DNA of 64,000 nucleotides from assembly GCA_019638625.1 (NCBI GenBank), contig JAHBTK010000006.1:1-64000 (forward strand), given 5' to 3'. The notes below the pieces were generated by a model that had not been told where the DNA came from, made no database searches, and saw only the letters and a list, made by a program, of their open reading frames with translations. The DNA comes from Chitinophagaceae bacterium (GTDB lineage: Bacteria > Bacteroidota > Bacteroidia > Chitinophagales > Chitinophagaceae). A program made the position numbers and the translations under genes. Every line of letters starts with the position of its first letter. Positions within the stretch are counted from its first letter, which is position 1. Positions 47,117-55,400 of the stretch are shown in pieces.

Positions 47117-47435
47117 TTTCTTTGATTTTAATGATTAAAGGAGACTATAAACATATAAAAAAGTTTAGCAATTTGCAACCGGTTCCTGCTTTTTTCTTGT
47201 ACCGGGTCAGTACCTACAAACCAATTTTTGGCAACCGGACAGGAGTTATCCATCTGTGGGGACTTTCCAAAAAACTGCACCAGCTTTTTGGCCGGCCCAC
47301 TGCTGTCATCTTCTTAATACCCGACTGAACTGCCGAACAGCAGGCTGGAACAGGGAGGGTTTGCAACTGCAGATATTTTTATGCAAACTAAAGACGACTT
47401 CAACTTAAATTGTAAATTTACCTGTTCAACTTATT
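47117..47435. other. Gene-poor region upstream of the metal-responsive regulator
   Basis: About 320 bases. A 68-codon plus-strand frame exists (47122-47328) but has no recognisable domain or spacing to a partner, so I leave it uncalled. The AT-rich segment 47380-47430 (around TAAATTTAC) is a candidate promoter area for the HMA-AraC regulator. Confidence 0.4.
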
Positions 47436-47465
47436 GTGGATATACAGCACTATCAGGAAATAAAT

Positions 47466-48029
47466 ATGGCTACACTCTTTATTAAAAATATGGTTTGCAA
47501 CCGCTGTATTATGGTGGTGCAAAATGAATTGGATAAATTAGACTTGAATGTAAAGAATATCAAACTTGGGGAAGTAACATTGGATAAAGAACTTACACCC
47601 GAAGAAAAAAATAATTTGGATAATGTTTTGATTCCATTAGGCTTTGAAATCATTGACGATAAAAAAAGCCGCATCATTGAAAAGATAAAGAACATCATTA
47701 TCGACCTTGTGCATCATCAGGACAGCAACACCAAAACCAACCTTTCAGATGTATTAAGCAGCAAACTGCACCACGATTATAATTATTTATCCAACCTGTT
47801 TTCGGAAGTGGAAGGCACTACCATTGAAAAATATTTTATTGCTCAAAAAATTGAAAAGGTAAAAGAACTATTGGTTTATGATGAATTGTCTTTGAGCGAA
47901 ATTGCCGACCGCCTGAACTATTCGAGTGTAGCCTATTTAAGCAACCAATTCAAAAAAGTAACCGGACTGACGCCAAGTTATTTTAAGCAAATCAGAACTG
48001 ATAAAAGAAAACCTCTGGATGAGGTGTAG
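47466..48029 (+). CDS. Metal-sensing regulator: HMA-like domain fused to an AraC-type HTH
   Basis: 187 aa from the ATG at 47466. Residues 1-65 resemble a heavy-metal-associated fold: FIKNMVCNRCI gives a C-x2-C pair (Cys 11 and Cys 14), and the domain ends LIPLGFEI. Residues 85-180 are an AraC-type DNA-binding domain (LSLSEIADRLNYSSVAYLSNQF, then KKVTGLTPSYFKQ). Such HMA-AraC proteins occur next to copper ATPases in Bacteroidota, so it probably senses Cu(I) or a related soft metal and regulates copA or the downstream pump. The metal and the direction of control are inferences. Confidence 0.82.
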   Translation: MATLFIKNMVCNRCIMVVQNELDKLDLNVKNIKLGEVTLDKELTPEEKNNLDNVLIPLGFEIIDDKKSRIIEKIKNIIIDLVHHQDSNTKTNLSDVLSSKLHHDYNYLSNLFSEVEGTTIEKYFIAQKIEKVKELLVYDELSLSEIADRLNYSSVAYLSNQFKKVTGLTPSYFKQIRTDKRKPLDEV

Positions 48030-48054
48030 GGTTTTGTGTAATTTTGTTTCTGAT

Positions 48055-48091
48055 ATTATTGAGCTAATTGGCCTGAGAAGCAGGCAATAAT
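48055..48091. other. Inverted repeat after the regulator gene
   Basis: ATTATTG (48055-48061) pairs with CAATAAT (48085-48091), with an inner CCTG-AGAAG-CAGG stem. It lies 26 bases after the regulator stop codon and lacks a T run, so it could be a weak terminator or part of the copA leader. Confidence 0.35.
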
Positions 48092-48113
48092 TAATCTGAC
48101 TCCTGACGAACTC

Positions 48114-48140
48114 CGGCAATAAGAGAACAATGTATTGCCG
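48114..48140. promoter_or_regulatory. Dyad-symmetric operator candidate upstream of copA
   Basis: A perfect inverted repeat CGGCAATA (48114-48121) and TATTGCCG (48133-48140) separated by 11 bases lies between the regulator gene and copA, 130 bases before the copA ATG. The spacing puts the two half-sites about two helical turns apart, suitable for a dimeric regulator such as the neighbouring HMA-AraC protein. Binding is inferred. Confidence 0.45.
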
Positions 48141-48270
48141 ACCTTTCTGCAGGCTGATAAGCAGGGCTTTTGAAGCTTTTCCCTAAATCTTACAAATCAA
48201 ATACAAAATTTCATAATAGCTATCATGGGTATAATTGCCAACTTTGTATTGTGAATAAAAGAGACAGCAT

Positions 48271-50727
48271 ATGACAACAACTGATAAACAGACTATATAT
48301 CTTCCATTAGAAAATGTAGAAAGTGAACATTGTGCGTTAATCGTTGAAAAAGGACTGGCACAGGTAAAAGGTGTCGAAACGCACAAAGTAGAGCTAAACA
48401 ACCGCAGGGCAGCCATTACCGTAAAAGAAGCAGAAAACGTTTCAGATGCGGTTAAAGCTATTAAAGACCTGGGCTATGGAGTTACTACCGTTAAAAAAAC
48501 ATTTCCTGTATTGGGTATGACCTGTGCCTCCTGCGCAGGCAGCGCGGAAAGCATTGTAAAATATGAGCCGGGAGTAGTTGACGCTTCTGTAAATTTTGCG
48601 ACCGGCAATCTTACGCTGGAATACCTGCCGAACATGACCAATGCCACTATACTTCAAAAGGCGGTTCAGGGGGTAGGTTACGACTTATTGATTGAAGATG
48701 AAACCAAACAGCAGGAAACATTAGAAGCTATCCACGAAAAGAAGTTCAAAAAATTAAAGACCAAAACTATTTGGGCAGTCATCCTGTCTTTGCCTGTTGT
48801 TATCATCGGCATGTTTTTTATGAACATCCCGTATGCCAACGAAATTATGTGGCTGTTCTCTACGCCTGTTGTATTATGGTTGGGCAGGGATTTTTTTGTA
48901 ACCGCCTGGAAACAGGCGAAACACCGTTCTGCCAACCTGCCCGCTCCGAAAGCGGGTATGGATACATTGGTAGCATTGAGTACAGGTATCGCCTACCTGT
49001 TCAGTGTATTCAATATGTTGTTTGCAGACTTTTGGCATCAGAGGGGATTACACGCTCACGTTTACTTTGAAGCCGCCGCTGTAATCATTGCCTTTATTCT
49101 ATTGGGTAAACTATTGGAAGAAAACGCCAGGGGAAAGACTTCCTCAGCTATTAAAAAACTGATGGGCTTGCAACCCAAAACGGTTATTGTGATAGAAGCC
49201 GACGGTACGGAAAGGCAAAAGCCGCTTGAAGATGTAAACGCAGGCGATATAATTCTTGTAAAACCCGGAGAGAAAATTGCGGTAGACGGTATGGTGGTAT
49301 CGGGTACTTCGTATGTGGATGAAAGTATGTTGAGCGGAGAGCCTGTTCCGGTACTGAAAAAAGAAAACGGGAAAGTATTTGCAGGAACGATCAACCAAAA
49401 AGGAAGTTTCCAATTTAAGGCCGTTAAGGTCGGAAAAGAAACAATGCTTGCCCAAATCATCAAAATGGTGCAGGATGCACAGGGAAGTAAAGCGCCGGTA
49501 CAGAAACTGGTAGATAAAATCGCAGGCATTTTCGTGCCTGTTGTGATAGGTATTGCCATTCTCACATTCATTTTATGGTTCTCTTTAGGTGGCAATAACG
49601 GAGTAGTGCAGGGATTATTAGCCGCTGTTACAGTATTGGTGATCGCTTGTCCCTGTGCATTGGGATTGGCTACCCCTACGGCTATAATGGTGGGCGTTGG
49701 TAAAGGCGCTGAAAAAGGTATTTTGATAAAAGATGCCGAAAGTTTGGAATTAGCCAAAAAAGTTGATGCCATTATTTTAGATAAAACCGGAACGATTACA
49801 GAAGGCAGACCAGAGGTAACAGACATTCAATGGCTCAATAACGATGATACAACCAAAGACATTTTATTAAGTATCGAAAAGCAATCAGAACACCCATTGG
49901 CAGAAGCCGTAGTAAAACACCTGGACGGAGTAGCAACCACAACCTTGTCAATGTTTGACAGCATTACAGGTAAAGGAGCAAAAGCCAATCACAACAACGA
50001 AACTTATTTTGTAGGCAATAAAAAACTGTTGGCAGAAAACCTGCCTGCCGGACAGGCAGGCAACATCAGCATTGCGGAGCAACTCCAAAAGCGAGCTGAT
50101 GAATGGGGCAGACAATCCAAAACCGTTATTTGGTTTTCAGACAGTAAACAAGCCCTTTCCGTTATTGCAATATCTGATAAAATAAAAGAAACATCGGTAC
50201 AGGCAATCAAAGAAATGCAGGAAATGGGAATTGACCTGTATATGCTTACAGGCGATAATGAAGCGACCGCCAGGGCTATTGCACAGCAGACAGGTATCAA
50301 ACATTACAAAGCAGAAGTATTGCCACAGCACAAAGCCGATTTTGTAAAAGAACTGCAACAGCAGGGCAAAACCGTTGCAATGGTTGGGGACGGTATCAAT
50401 GACAGTACCGCTTTGGCAACAGCCGATGTAAGTATCGCAATGGGGAAAGGCTCGGATATCGCAATGGATGTGGCTAAAATGACCATCATCTCATCAGACC
50501 TTACCAAAATACCACAGGCAATAAAATTATCTAAACAAACAGTATCAACCATCAGGCAAAATCTGTTTTGGGCATTTATCTATAACCTTATCGGCATTCC
50601 AATTGCAGCAGGTATCCTTTACCCGATCAACGGCTTCCTGCTTAATCCGATGATCGCAGGTGCGGCAATGGCATTGAGCAGTGTAAGTGTGGTGAGCAAT
50701 AGCTTAAGGTTGAAATGGAAAAAGTAA
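48271..50727 (+). CDS. copA: Copper-translocating P-type ATPase
   Basis: 818 aa. Two N-terminal HMA domains: the first is degenerate with a single Cys (SEHCALIVE); the second is intact (GMTCASC, Cys 85 and Cys 88). Then come the membrane segments, the CPC metal site (Cys 460, Cys 462), the phosphorylation site DKTGT (Asp 504), TGDNEATARA and GDGINDS. The C-terminal region NPMIAGAAMALSSVSVVSNSLR carries the Met/Ser set of Cu(I) pumps. It uses ATP to export Cu(I) (or Ag(I)) from the cytoplasm. Two insertions of seven codons, both palindromic at DNA level, are described separately. It is preceded by the HMA-AraC regulator and an operator candidate. Confidence 0.94.
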   Translation: MTTTDKQTIYLPLENVESEHCALIVEKGLAQVKGVETHKVELNNRRAAITVKEAENVSDAVKAIKDLGYGVTTVKKTFPVLGMTCASCAGSAESIVKYEPGVVDASVNFATGNLTLEYLPNMTNATILQKAVQGVGYDLLIEDETKQQETLEAIHEKKFKKLKTKTIWAVILSLPVVIIGMFFMNIPYANEIMWLFSTPVVLWLGRDFFVTAWKQAKHRSANLPAPKAGMDTLVALSTGIAYLFSVFNMLFADFWHQRGLHAHVYFEAAAVIIAFILLGKLLEENARGKTSSAIKKLMGLQPKTVIVIEADGTERQKPLEDVNAGDIILVKPGEKIAVDGMVVSGTSYVDESMLSGEPVPVLKKENGKVFAGTINQKGSFQFKAVKVGKETMLAQIIKMVQDAQGSKAPVQKLVDKIAGIFVPVVIGIAILTFILWFSLGGNNGVVQGLLAAVTVLVIACPCALGLATPTAIMVGVGKGAEKGILIKDAESLELAKKVDAIILDKTGTITEGRPEVTDIQWLNNDDTTKDILLSIEKQSEHPLAEAVVKHLDGVATTTLSMFDSITGKGAKANHNNETYFVGNKKLLAENLPAGQAGNISIAEQLQKRADEWGRQSKTVIWFSDSKQALSVIAISDKIKETSVQAIKEMQEMGIDLYMLTGDNEATARAIAQQTGIKHYKAEVLPQHKADFVKELQQQGKTVAMVGDGINDSTALATADVSIAMGKGSDIAMDVAKMTIISSDLTKIPQAIKLSKQTVSTIRQNLFWAFIYNLIGIPIAAGILYPINGFLLNPMIAGAAMALSSVSVVSNSLRLKWKK
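48937..48957 (+). repeat. 21-bp palindromic in-frame insertion in copA (first)
   Basis: Encodes LPAPKAG between Asn and the Met of MDTLVALSTG, where relatives read SANMDTLVALSTG. At DNA level CCCGCT (48940-48945) and AGCGGG (48951-48956) form a hairpin with a 5-base loop. Loss of these seven codons would restore the usual family sequence. Confidence 0.6.
50041..50061 (+). repeat. 21-bp palindromic in-frame insertion in copA (second)
   Basis: Encodes LPAGQAG between Asn and NISIAEQL in the nucleotide-binding domain. CTGCCTG (50041-50047) and CAGGCAG (50053-50059) form a hairpin around CCGGA. The length and the Leu-Pro-Ala start match the first insertion, so both look like members of one class of small palindromic elements. 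Confidence 0.65.
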
Positions 50728-50790
50728 GGTGGTTTTAATAACTTTACTCAATAGTAAACGATATCTATACCTTATGCCAAAAATAACATC

Positions 50791-51453
50791 ATGAAAAGGG
50801 AATTTGAATTTCTGAAACAACTTAAAGAAAACAACAATCGTGCATGGTTTTCAGAACATAAACCGGAATACGATTCGATTGTAAAGGAAAACAAGATTTT
50901 TTTCAATCGAATTTACGCGGAGCTTCAAAACCACGATCGCTTAGAGGGAATTCATATTTTCAGGATTTATAATGATGTCCGTTTCTCCAGGGACAAAACT
51001 CCTTATAAAACCCATTTCGGTGTAGGCTTTTCCCGGACAAAGCCGATGTTCAGAGGAGGATATTACCTCCATTTAGAGCCCGATAACAGTTTTGTCGGAG
51101 GAGGTTTTTGGGCTCCGAATAATAAAGATTTGTTTCGTATCCGTAAAGAATTTGAAACAGATACCACCGAAATAAAAAATATCACATCGAACAAAACCTT
51201 CGTAAAATATTTCGGAGAACTCAAAGGAGAAGACGGCGTAAAAACTGCTCCAAAGGGTTTTGACAAAAACCACCCTGCTATTGATTTAATTAGGAAAAAA
51301 CAGTATGTAGTAGTGAGAAATCTTTCTGATAAAGAGGTTTTTTCTCCCGGTTTTCAAAAAGAAGTAATCGCCACATTTCTGGCAATGCGTCCTTTTTTTG
51401 ATTATATGAGCGAAGTACTTACTACCGATTCAAACGGAGAACCCCTGTTTTAA
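50791..51453 (+). CDS. DUF2461 family protein
   Basis: 220 aa, cytosolic. It contains the family patterns FLKQLKENNNRAWFSEHKPEYD, FRIYNDVRFSRDKTPYKTHFGVGFSR and GGYYLHLEPDNSFVGGGFW, with a C-terminal helical part. Members are widespread and of unknown function. It lies between copA and a copA fragment, so it appears to have been caught in a duplication or rearrangement of the copper region. Confidence 0.9.
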   Translation: MKREFEFLKQLKENNNRAWFSEHKPEYDSIVKENKIFFNRIYAELQNHDRLEGIHIFRIYNDVRFSRDKTPYKTHFGVGFSRTKPMFRGGYYLHLEPDNSFVGGGFWAPNNKDLFRIRKEFETDTTEIKNITSNKTFVKYFGELKGEDGVKTAPKGFDKNHPAIDLIRKKQYVVVRNLSDKEVFSPGFQKEVIATFLAMRPFFDYMSEVLTTDSNGEPLF

Positions 51454-51477
51454 GAAAAAATAAATACCCGGATATTC

Positions 51478-51546
51478 ATCTGCAACTTTGCCGGCATTCC
51501 GGTTGCAGCAAGCATTCTTTATCCAATCAATGGCAACCCTATATGA
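51478..51546 (+). pseudogene. Fragment of a second copA 3' end
   Basis: Reads AGIPVAASILYPINGNP and then a stop, closely matching the intact copA near its end (IGIPIAAGILYPINGFLLNP). Only about 20 codons remain, with several substitutions, so it diverged before or after the loss of the rest. It lies 134 bases before the CopZ-like gene, the place where a copA would be expected. Confidence 0.7.
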
Positions 51547-51679
51547 ACGGCAAACTGTATTTTCCGGAACAAAAACTCATTCTGTAAAAATTACAAATCA
51601 ATCCCAAAATTCCACAACAATACAAAGTGATACTCTAAGGAACTTTGCAGCATTAAACAACATTAAAATTTCAAGAAAA

Positions 51680-51901
51680 ATGGAAAGCAAAAACCTTCAG
51701 TTCAAAACAAACCTTAATTGTGGTGGATGTGTATCGAAAGTAAAATCTGATCTGGATAATGCAGAGGGTATCTGCGAATGGAATGTAGATATCACTAACA
51801 GCGACAAAATCCTTACCGTAAAAGCAGACGGCATTACCGAAGATGAAGTAGTCGCCATCATCAAAAGAAAAGGTTTTAAAGCTGAACCTCTTTCTTCATA
51901 A
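51680..51901 (+). CDS. copZ-like: CopZ-like heavy-metal chaperone
   Basis: 73 aa from the ATG at 51680; in-frame codons upstream begin at a TTG and are not supported. It is a single HMA domain with a C-x2-C pair (NLNCGGC, Cys 14 and Cys 17) and the usual beta-alpha-beta-beta-alpha-beta layout (VKSDLDNAEGICEWNVDI, then IIKRKGFKAEP). It probably carries Cu(I) between the ATPase and the pump. It is preceded by the copA fragment and followed by the efflux operon. Confidence 0.88.
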   Translation: MESKNLQFKTNLNCGGCVSKVKSDLDNAEGICEWNVDITNSDKILTVKADGITEDEVVAIIKRKGFKAEPLSS

Positions 51902-51906
51902 GCACC

Positions 51907-51983
51907 CTGTACCCAACAACCGTTTCCCTATACATACTGAAACGCATATCGAAAAGGGAGGCTTATATAGAATGTGGGTACAG
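51907..51983. other. 77-bp hairpin-forming region before the efflux operon
   Basis: The ends CTGTACCCA (51907-51915) and TGGGTACAG (51975-51983) form a perfect 9-bp inverted repeat, with an inner TCCCT/AGGGA pairing. It begins 6 bases after the CopZ-like stop codon. It may be a terminator, a leader structure for the pump genes or a small mobile palindrome. No T run follows. Confidence 0.5.
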
Positions 51984-52051
51984 TTTAAGGTAAATGCGCC
52001 GGATCTGCTGTCTTGCTGTTATTAAACAAAAACTTTCTTATCTTTATCCCC

Positions 52052-52429
52052 TTGAAAAAAGCAATCGGCATATTATTCATTTCCCTGTATGTACTCGCTT
52101 TCACGGAGTTTCAGCAGCTTTTGAAAATTCCCTACCTGATGGAACATTTTCAAAAGCACCAGGAGGAAACACCGGATATGAGTTTTGCCAGGTTTATCAG
52201 GATCCATTACCTTTTGCCTATCACCGAGGATGACGACTTTGAACAGCACCAGTCACTGCCCTTCAGGAGTATACAGCACCAGGTGAACCTGAGCATCTGT
52301 GCGCCCAATCATCCACCGGTGAAAATGCAGGCCCCGATCCCACCCCAGTTAGAATTTTTCAGCTACAACGAAATCAATAAACCCCAGTTTTCCGCTTTTG
52401 ATATTTTCCAGCCACCCCGCTGTGCCTGA
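52052..52429 (+). CDS. Small exported protein commonly preceding CzcA/CusA pumps
   Basis: 125 aa from the TTG at 52052 (Met-Lys-Lys-Ala-Ile-Gly-Ile-Leu); there is no ATG at a sensible place, and a TTG at 52013 would put 13 residues ahead of the signal. The hydrophobic N-terminus (AIGILFISLYVLAFTEFQQLLKIP) is a signal or anchor. It is followed by a polar region with acidic residues (TEDDDFEQ) and several His and Pro. Short proteins of this layout, starting KKxIGIxLxSLYLxxFTEFxQLLKIP, are typical just before heavy-metal RND pumps in Bacteroidota; their role is unknown. Confidence 0.7.
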   Translation: MKKAIGILFISLYVLAFTEFQQLLKIPYLMEHFQKHQEETPDMSFARFIRIHYLLPITEDDDFEQHQSLPFRSIQHQVNLSICAPNHPPVKMQAPIPPQLEFFSYNEINKPQFSAFDIFQPPRCA

Positions 52430-52475
52430 TATTATCCCGTAAATAATATCATTTTCAAGGCACAAAAATAATTGC

Positions 52476-55400
52476 ATGTTAAACGCTATTATTCGCTTTT
52501 CCGTAAGGAACAAGCTGATCATAGGTTTATTCACACTTATCTTAGTTATAGCAGGTGTTATAAACCTCAGAACCCTTTCCATAGACGCATTACCTGATAT
52601 TACCAGCAACCAGGTACAGGTAATTACCGTCTCCCCTTCCCTGGCAGCCCCGGAGGTAGAACGTTTGATCACGTTTCCCCTGGAACAGGCCACCGCCAAC
52701 ATTCCCGGCATTGTAGAAATGCGCTCCATCTCACGGTTTGGGTTATCCGTACTCACGGTGGTGTTCAACGACAAAACCGATGTGTACTGGGCCCGGCAAC
52801 AGATCAGTGAGCGGCTGAGCCTTGCCCGCGAACAGATACCCTCCTCTGCGGGTAACCCGGAACTGGCGCCTGTCACCACGGGCATCGGGGAAGTTTACCA
52901 ATATGTAATACGTCCCCAAAAAGGCTACGAAGGTAAATACGATCTCACCGAACTGCGCTCCATCCAGGACTGGATTGTGCGGCGGCAGTTGCTGGGCACG
53001 CCAGGAGTAGCCGACGTAAGCAGTTTTGGTGGTTACCTTAAACAATACGAAATAGCCGTACAACCCACGCGGCTGAAAAGTATGGGGGTAACCATCGACG
53101 ATATTTTCAACGCGCTGGAAAAAAACAATGAGAACTCCGGTGGGGCCTATATCGAAAAAGGTCCCGCCGCCTTATTTATCAGAACCGAGGGATTGGCGGA
53201 AAATGTGGGTCAACTGGAAAAAATATTTATTCGCCATACCGCGCAGGGTATACCGGTATATATAAAGGATGTAGCCGAAGTACGCATAGGGCATGCTATA
53301 CGCTACGGCGCACTCACCTACCGGGATCAGGGTGAGGTAGCCGGTGCCGTGGTATTGATGCTGAAGGGAGCCAATGCGTCAGAGGTGGTGAGCAATGTGA
53401 AAGAAAAAATAGAGCAGATCAGGAAAACATTACCGGAAGGCATCATACTGGAAACCTTTTACGACCGGACCAAAATGGTGGACAACTCCATGAACACGGT
53501 GAAAAAAAACCTGCTGGAAGGAGCGCTGATCGTCATTTTTGTATTGGTGGTATTCCTGGGAAATGCCCGTGCCGGACTGATCGTTGCATCGGTTATCCCC
53601 TTATCCATGCTTTTTGCCGTTACCATGATGAATATCTTCGGCATTTCGGGCAACCTAATGAGCCTCGGGGCGCTGGATTTTGGCCTGATCGTAGACGGCG
53701 CGGTTATCATTGTGGAAGCCATCCTGCATAAACTGCATCACGGCAAATCCCTGTCAGGCATCAACCGTATTTCGCAACAGCAACTGAACGGGGAAGTAGA
53801 ACAGGCCTCGGGGCGTATGATGAATTCCGCCGTCTTCGGGCAGATCATCATCCTCATCGTGTACCTGCCCATCCTCAGTCTTACCGGCATAGAAGGTAAA
53901 ATGTTCCGTCCGATGGCTCAGACCGTATCGCTGGCACTGATCGGCGCTTTCCTGCTGTCTCTCACCTATGTGCCTATGATGACATCGCTGGTACTCAGCA
54001 AAAAGCTATCGCATAAGGATACATGGGCAGATAAAATGGTCAAAAAAATTCAGCATGTTTACAAACCCTTGCTGCACAAGGCACTTGCCTACCCGAAGAC
54101 AGTCATCGCTATTTGCCTGTTATTACTGGGACTGTCATTTTTCATCATGAGTCGCCTGGGCGGTGAGTTCATCCCCGAACTGAATGAAGGTGATTTTGCC
54201 GTAGACGCCCGGTTGATGACAGGAAGTTCTTTAACAGAAACCATCAAAACCACCCAGAAAGCCGTAACCATCCTGGAGCAACGCTTTCCCGAAGTGGAAA
54301 AAATTGTCACTCGTATCGGCGCCAGCGAGATCCCTACTGACCCTATGCCGCTGGAAATGACCGATATTATGATCTCGCTGAAACCGCCTTCACAATGGAC
54401 GTCTGCCAAAACCACCGAAGAACTGGCGGATAAAATGAGTAAAGCGTTGAAAGATATTCCCGGGTTGACAGCGGGTTTTCAGTTCCCGGTACAAATGCGC
54501 TTCAACGAACTGATCTCCGGCGCCCGCCAGGATGTGGTCTGTAAAATTTTCGGGGAAGACCTGGAACAGCTTTCCCTATATGCTAAAGAACTGGGCAGCC
54601 TGGCAGGTAGTGTTGCCGGCGCACGGGATATCTATATAGAAACAGTGACCGGACTGCCGCAGATAGTGGTGAACTACAACCGGGAAGCAATGGCCCGCTA
54701 CCAGTTGCATATCACTGATCTCAACCGGATCATCCGCAGCGCTTTTGCCGGCGAGACCGCAGGTATTATTTACGAAAAAGAAAGACGTTACGGGCTGGCT
54801 GTTCGGCTGGAGGGTCTTTCCCGTACCGATATTTCGGATGTACAGCAATTGCTGATCGCCACTCCCGCCGGCTTGCAGATACCCCTTTACCAGGTAGCCG
54901 ATATCACCATCAAAGAAGGTCCCAACCAGATACAAAGAGAGAACGCTCACCGCAGGATCATTGTTGGCTTTAATGTCCGCGACCGGGATGTAGAGTCGGT
55001 AGTGAATGAACTGCAGCATAAAGTAAACGCTAATATGAAACTTAATTCGGGTTACTATATCAAATACGGGGGACAGTTTGAAAATATGGTGGAAGCCAAA
55101 CAGCGGCTATCCATTGCCGTTCCTGCCGCGTTGTTGCTGATACTGCTGATGCTGTATTTTGCTTTTGGTTCCTTAAAATATGGTCTGCTGATATTTTCAG
55201 CCATCCCTTTATCGGCTATCGGTGGTGTGTTTTCCCTATGGATACGCGGCTTGCCCTTCAGCATTTCAGCAGGGATTGGCTTTATCGCGTTATTTGGCGT
55301 AGCCGTACTGAATGGTATCGTACTGATAGCGGAGTTCAACAGGCTGAAAAAAGAAGGGCTCACCAATATACGCGAGATCATAGAGCGGGGCACTCTCACC

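Noticed and set aside
47122-47328. 68-codon plus-strand gene
   Set aside because: No domain, no neighbour spacing and overlap with AT-rich promoter-like sequence; kept as a note only.
48937-50061. Inteins or group I introns in copA
   Set aside because: The two insertions are only seven codons each and palindromic; no splicing domains are present.
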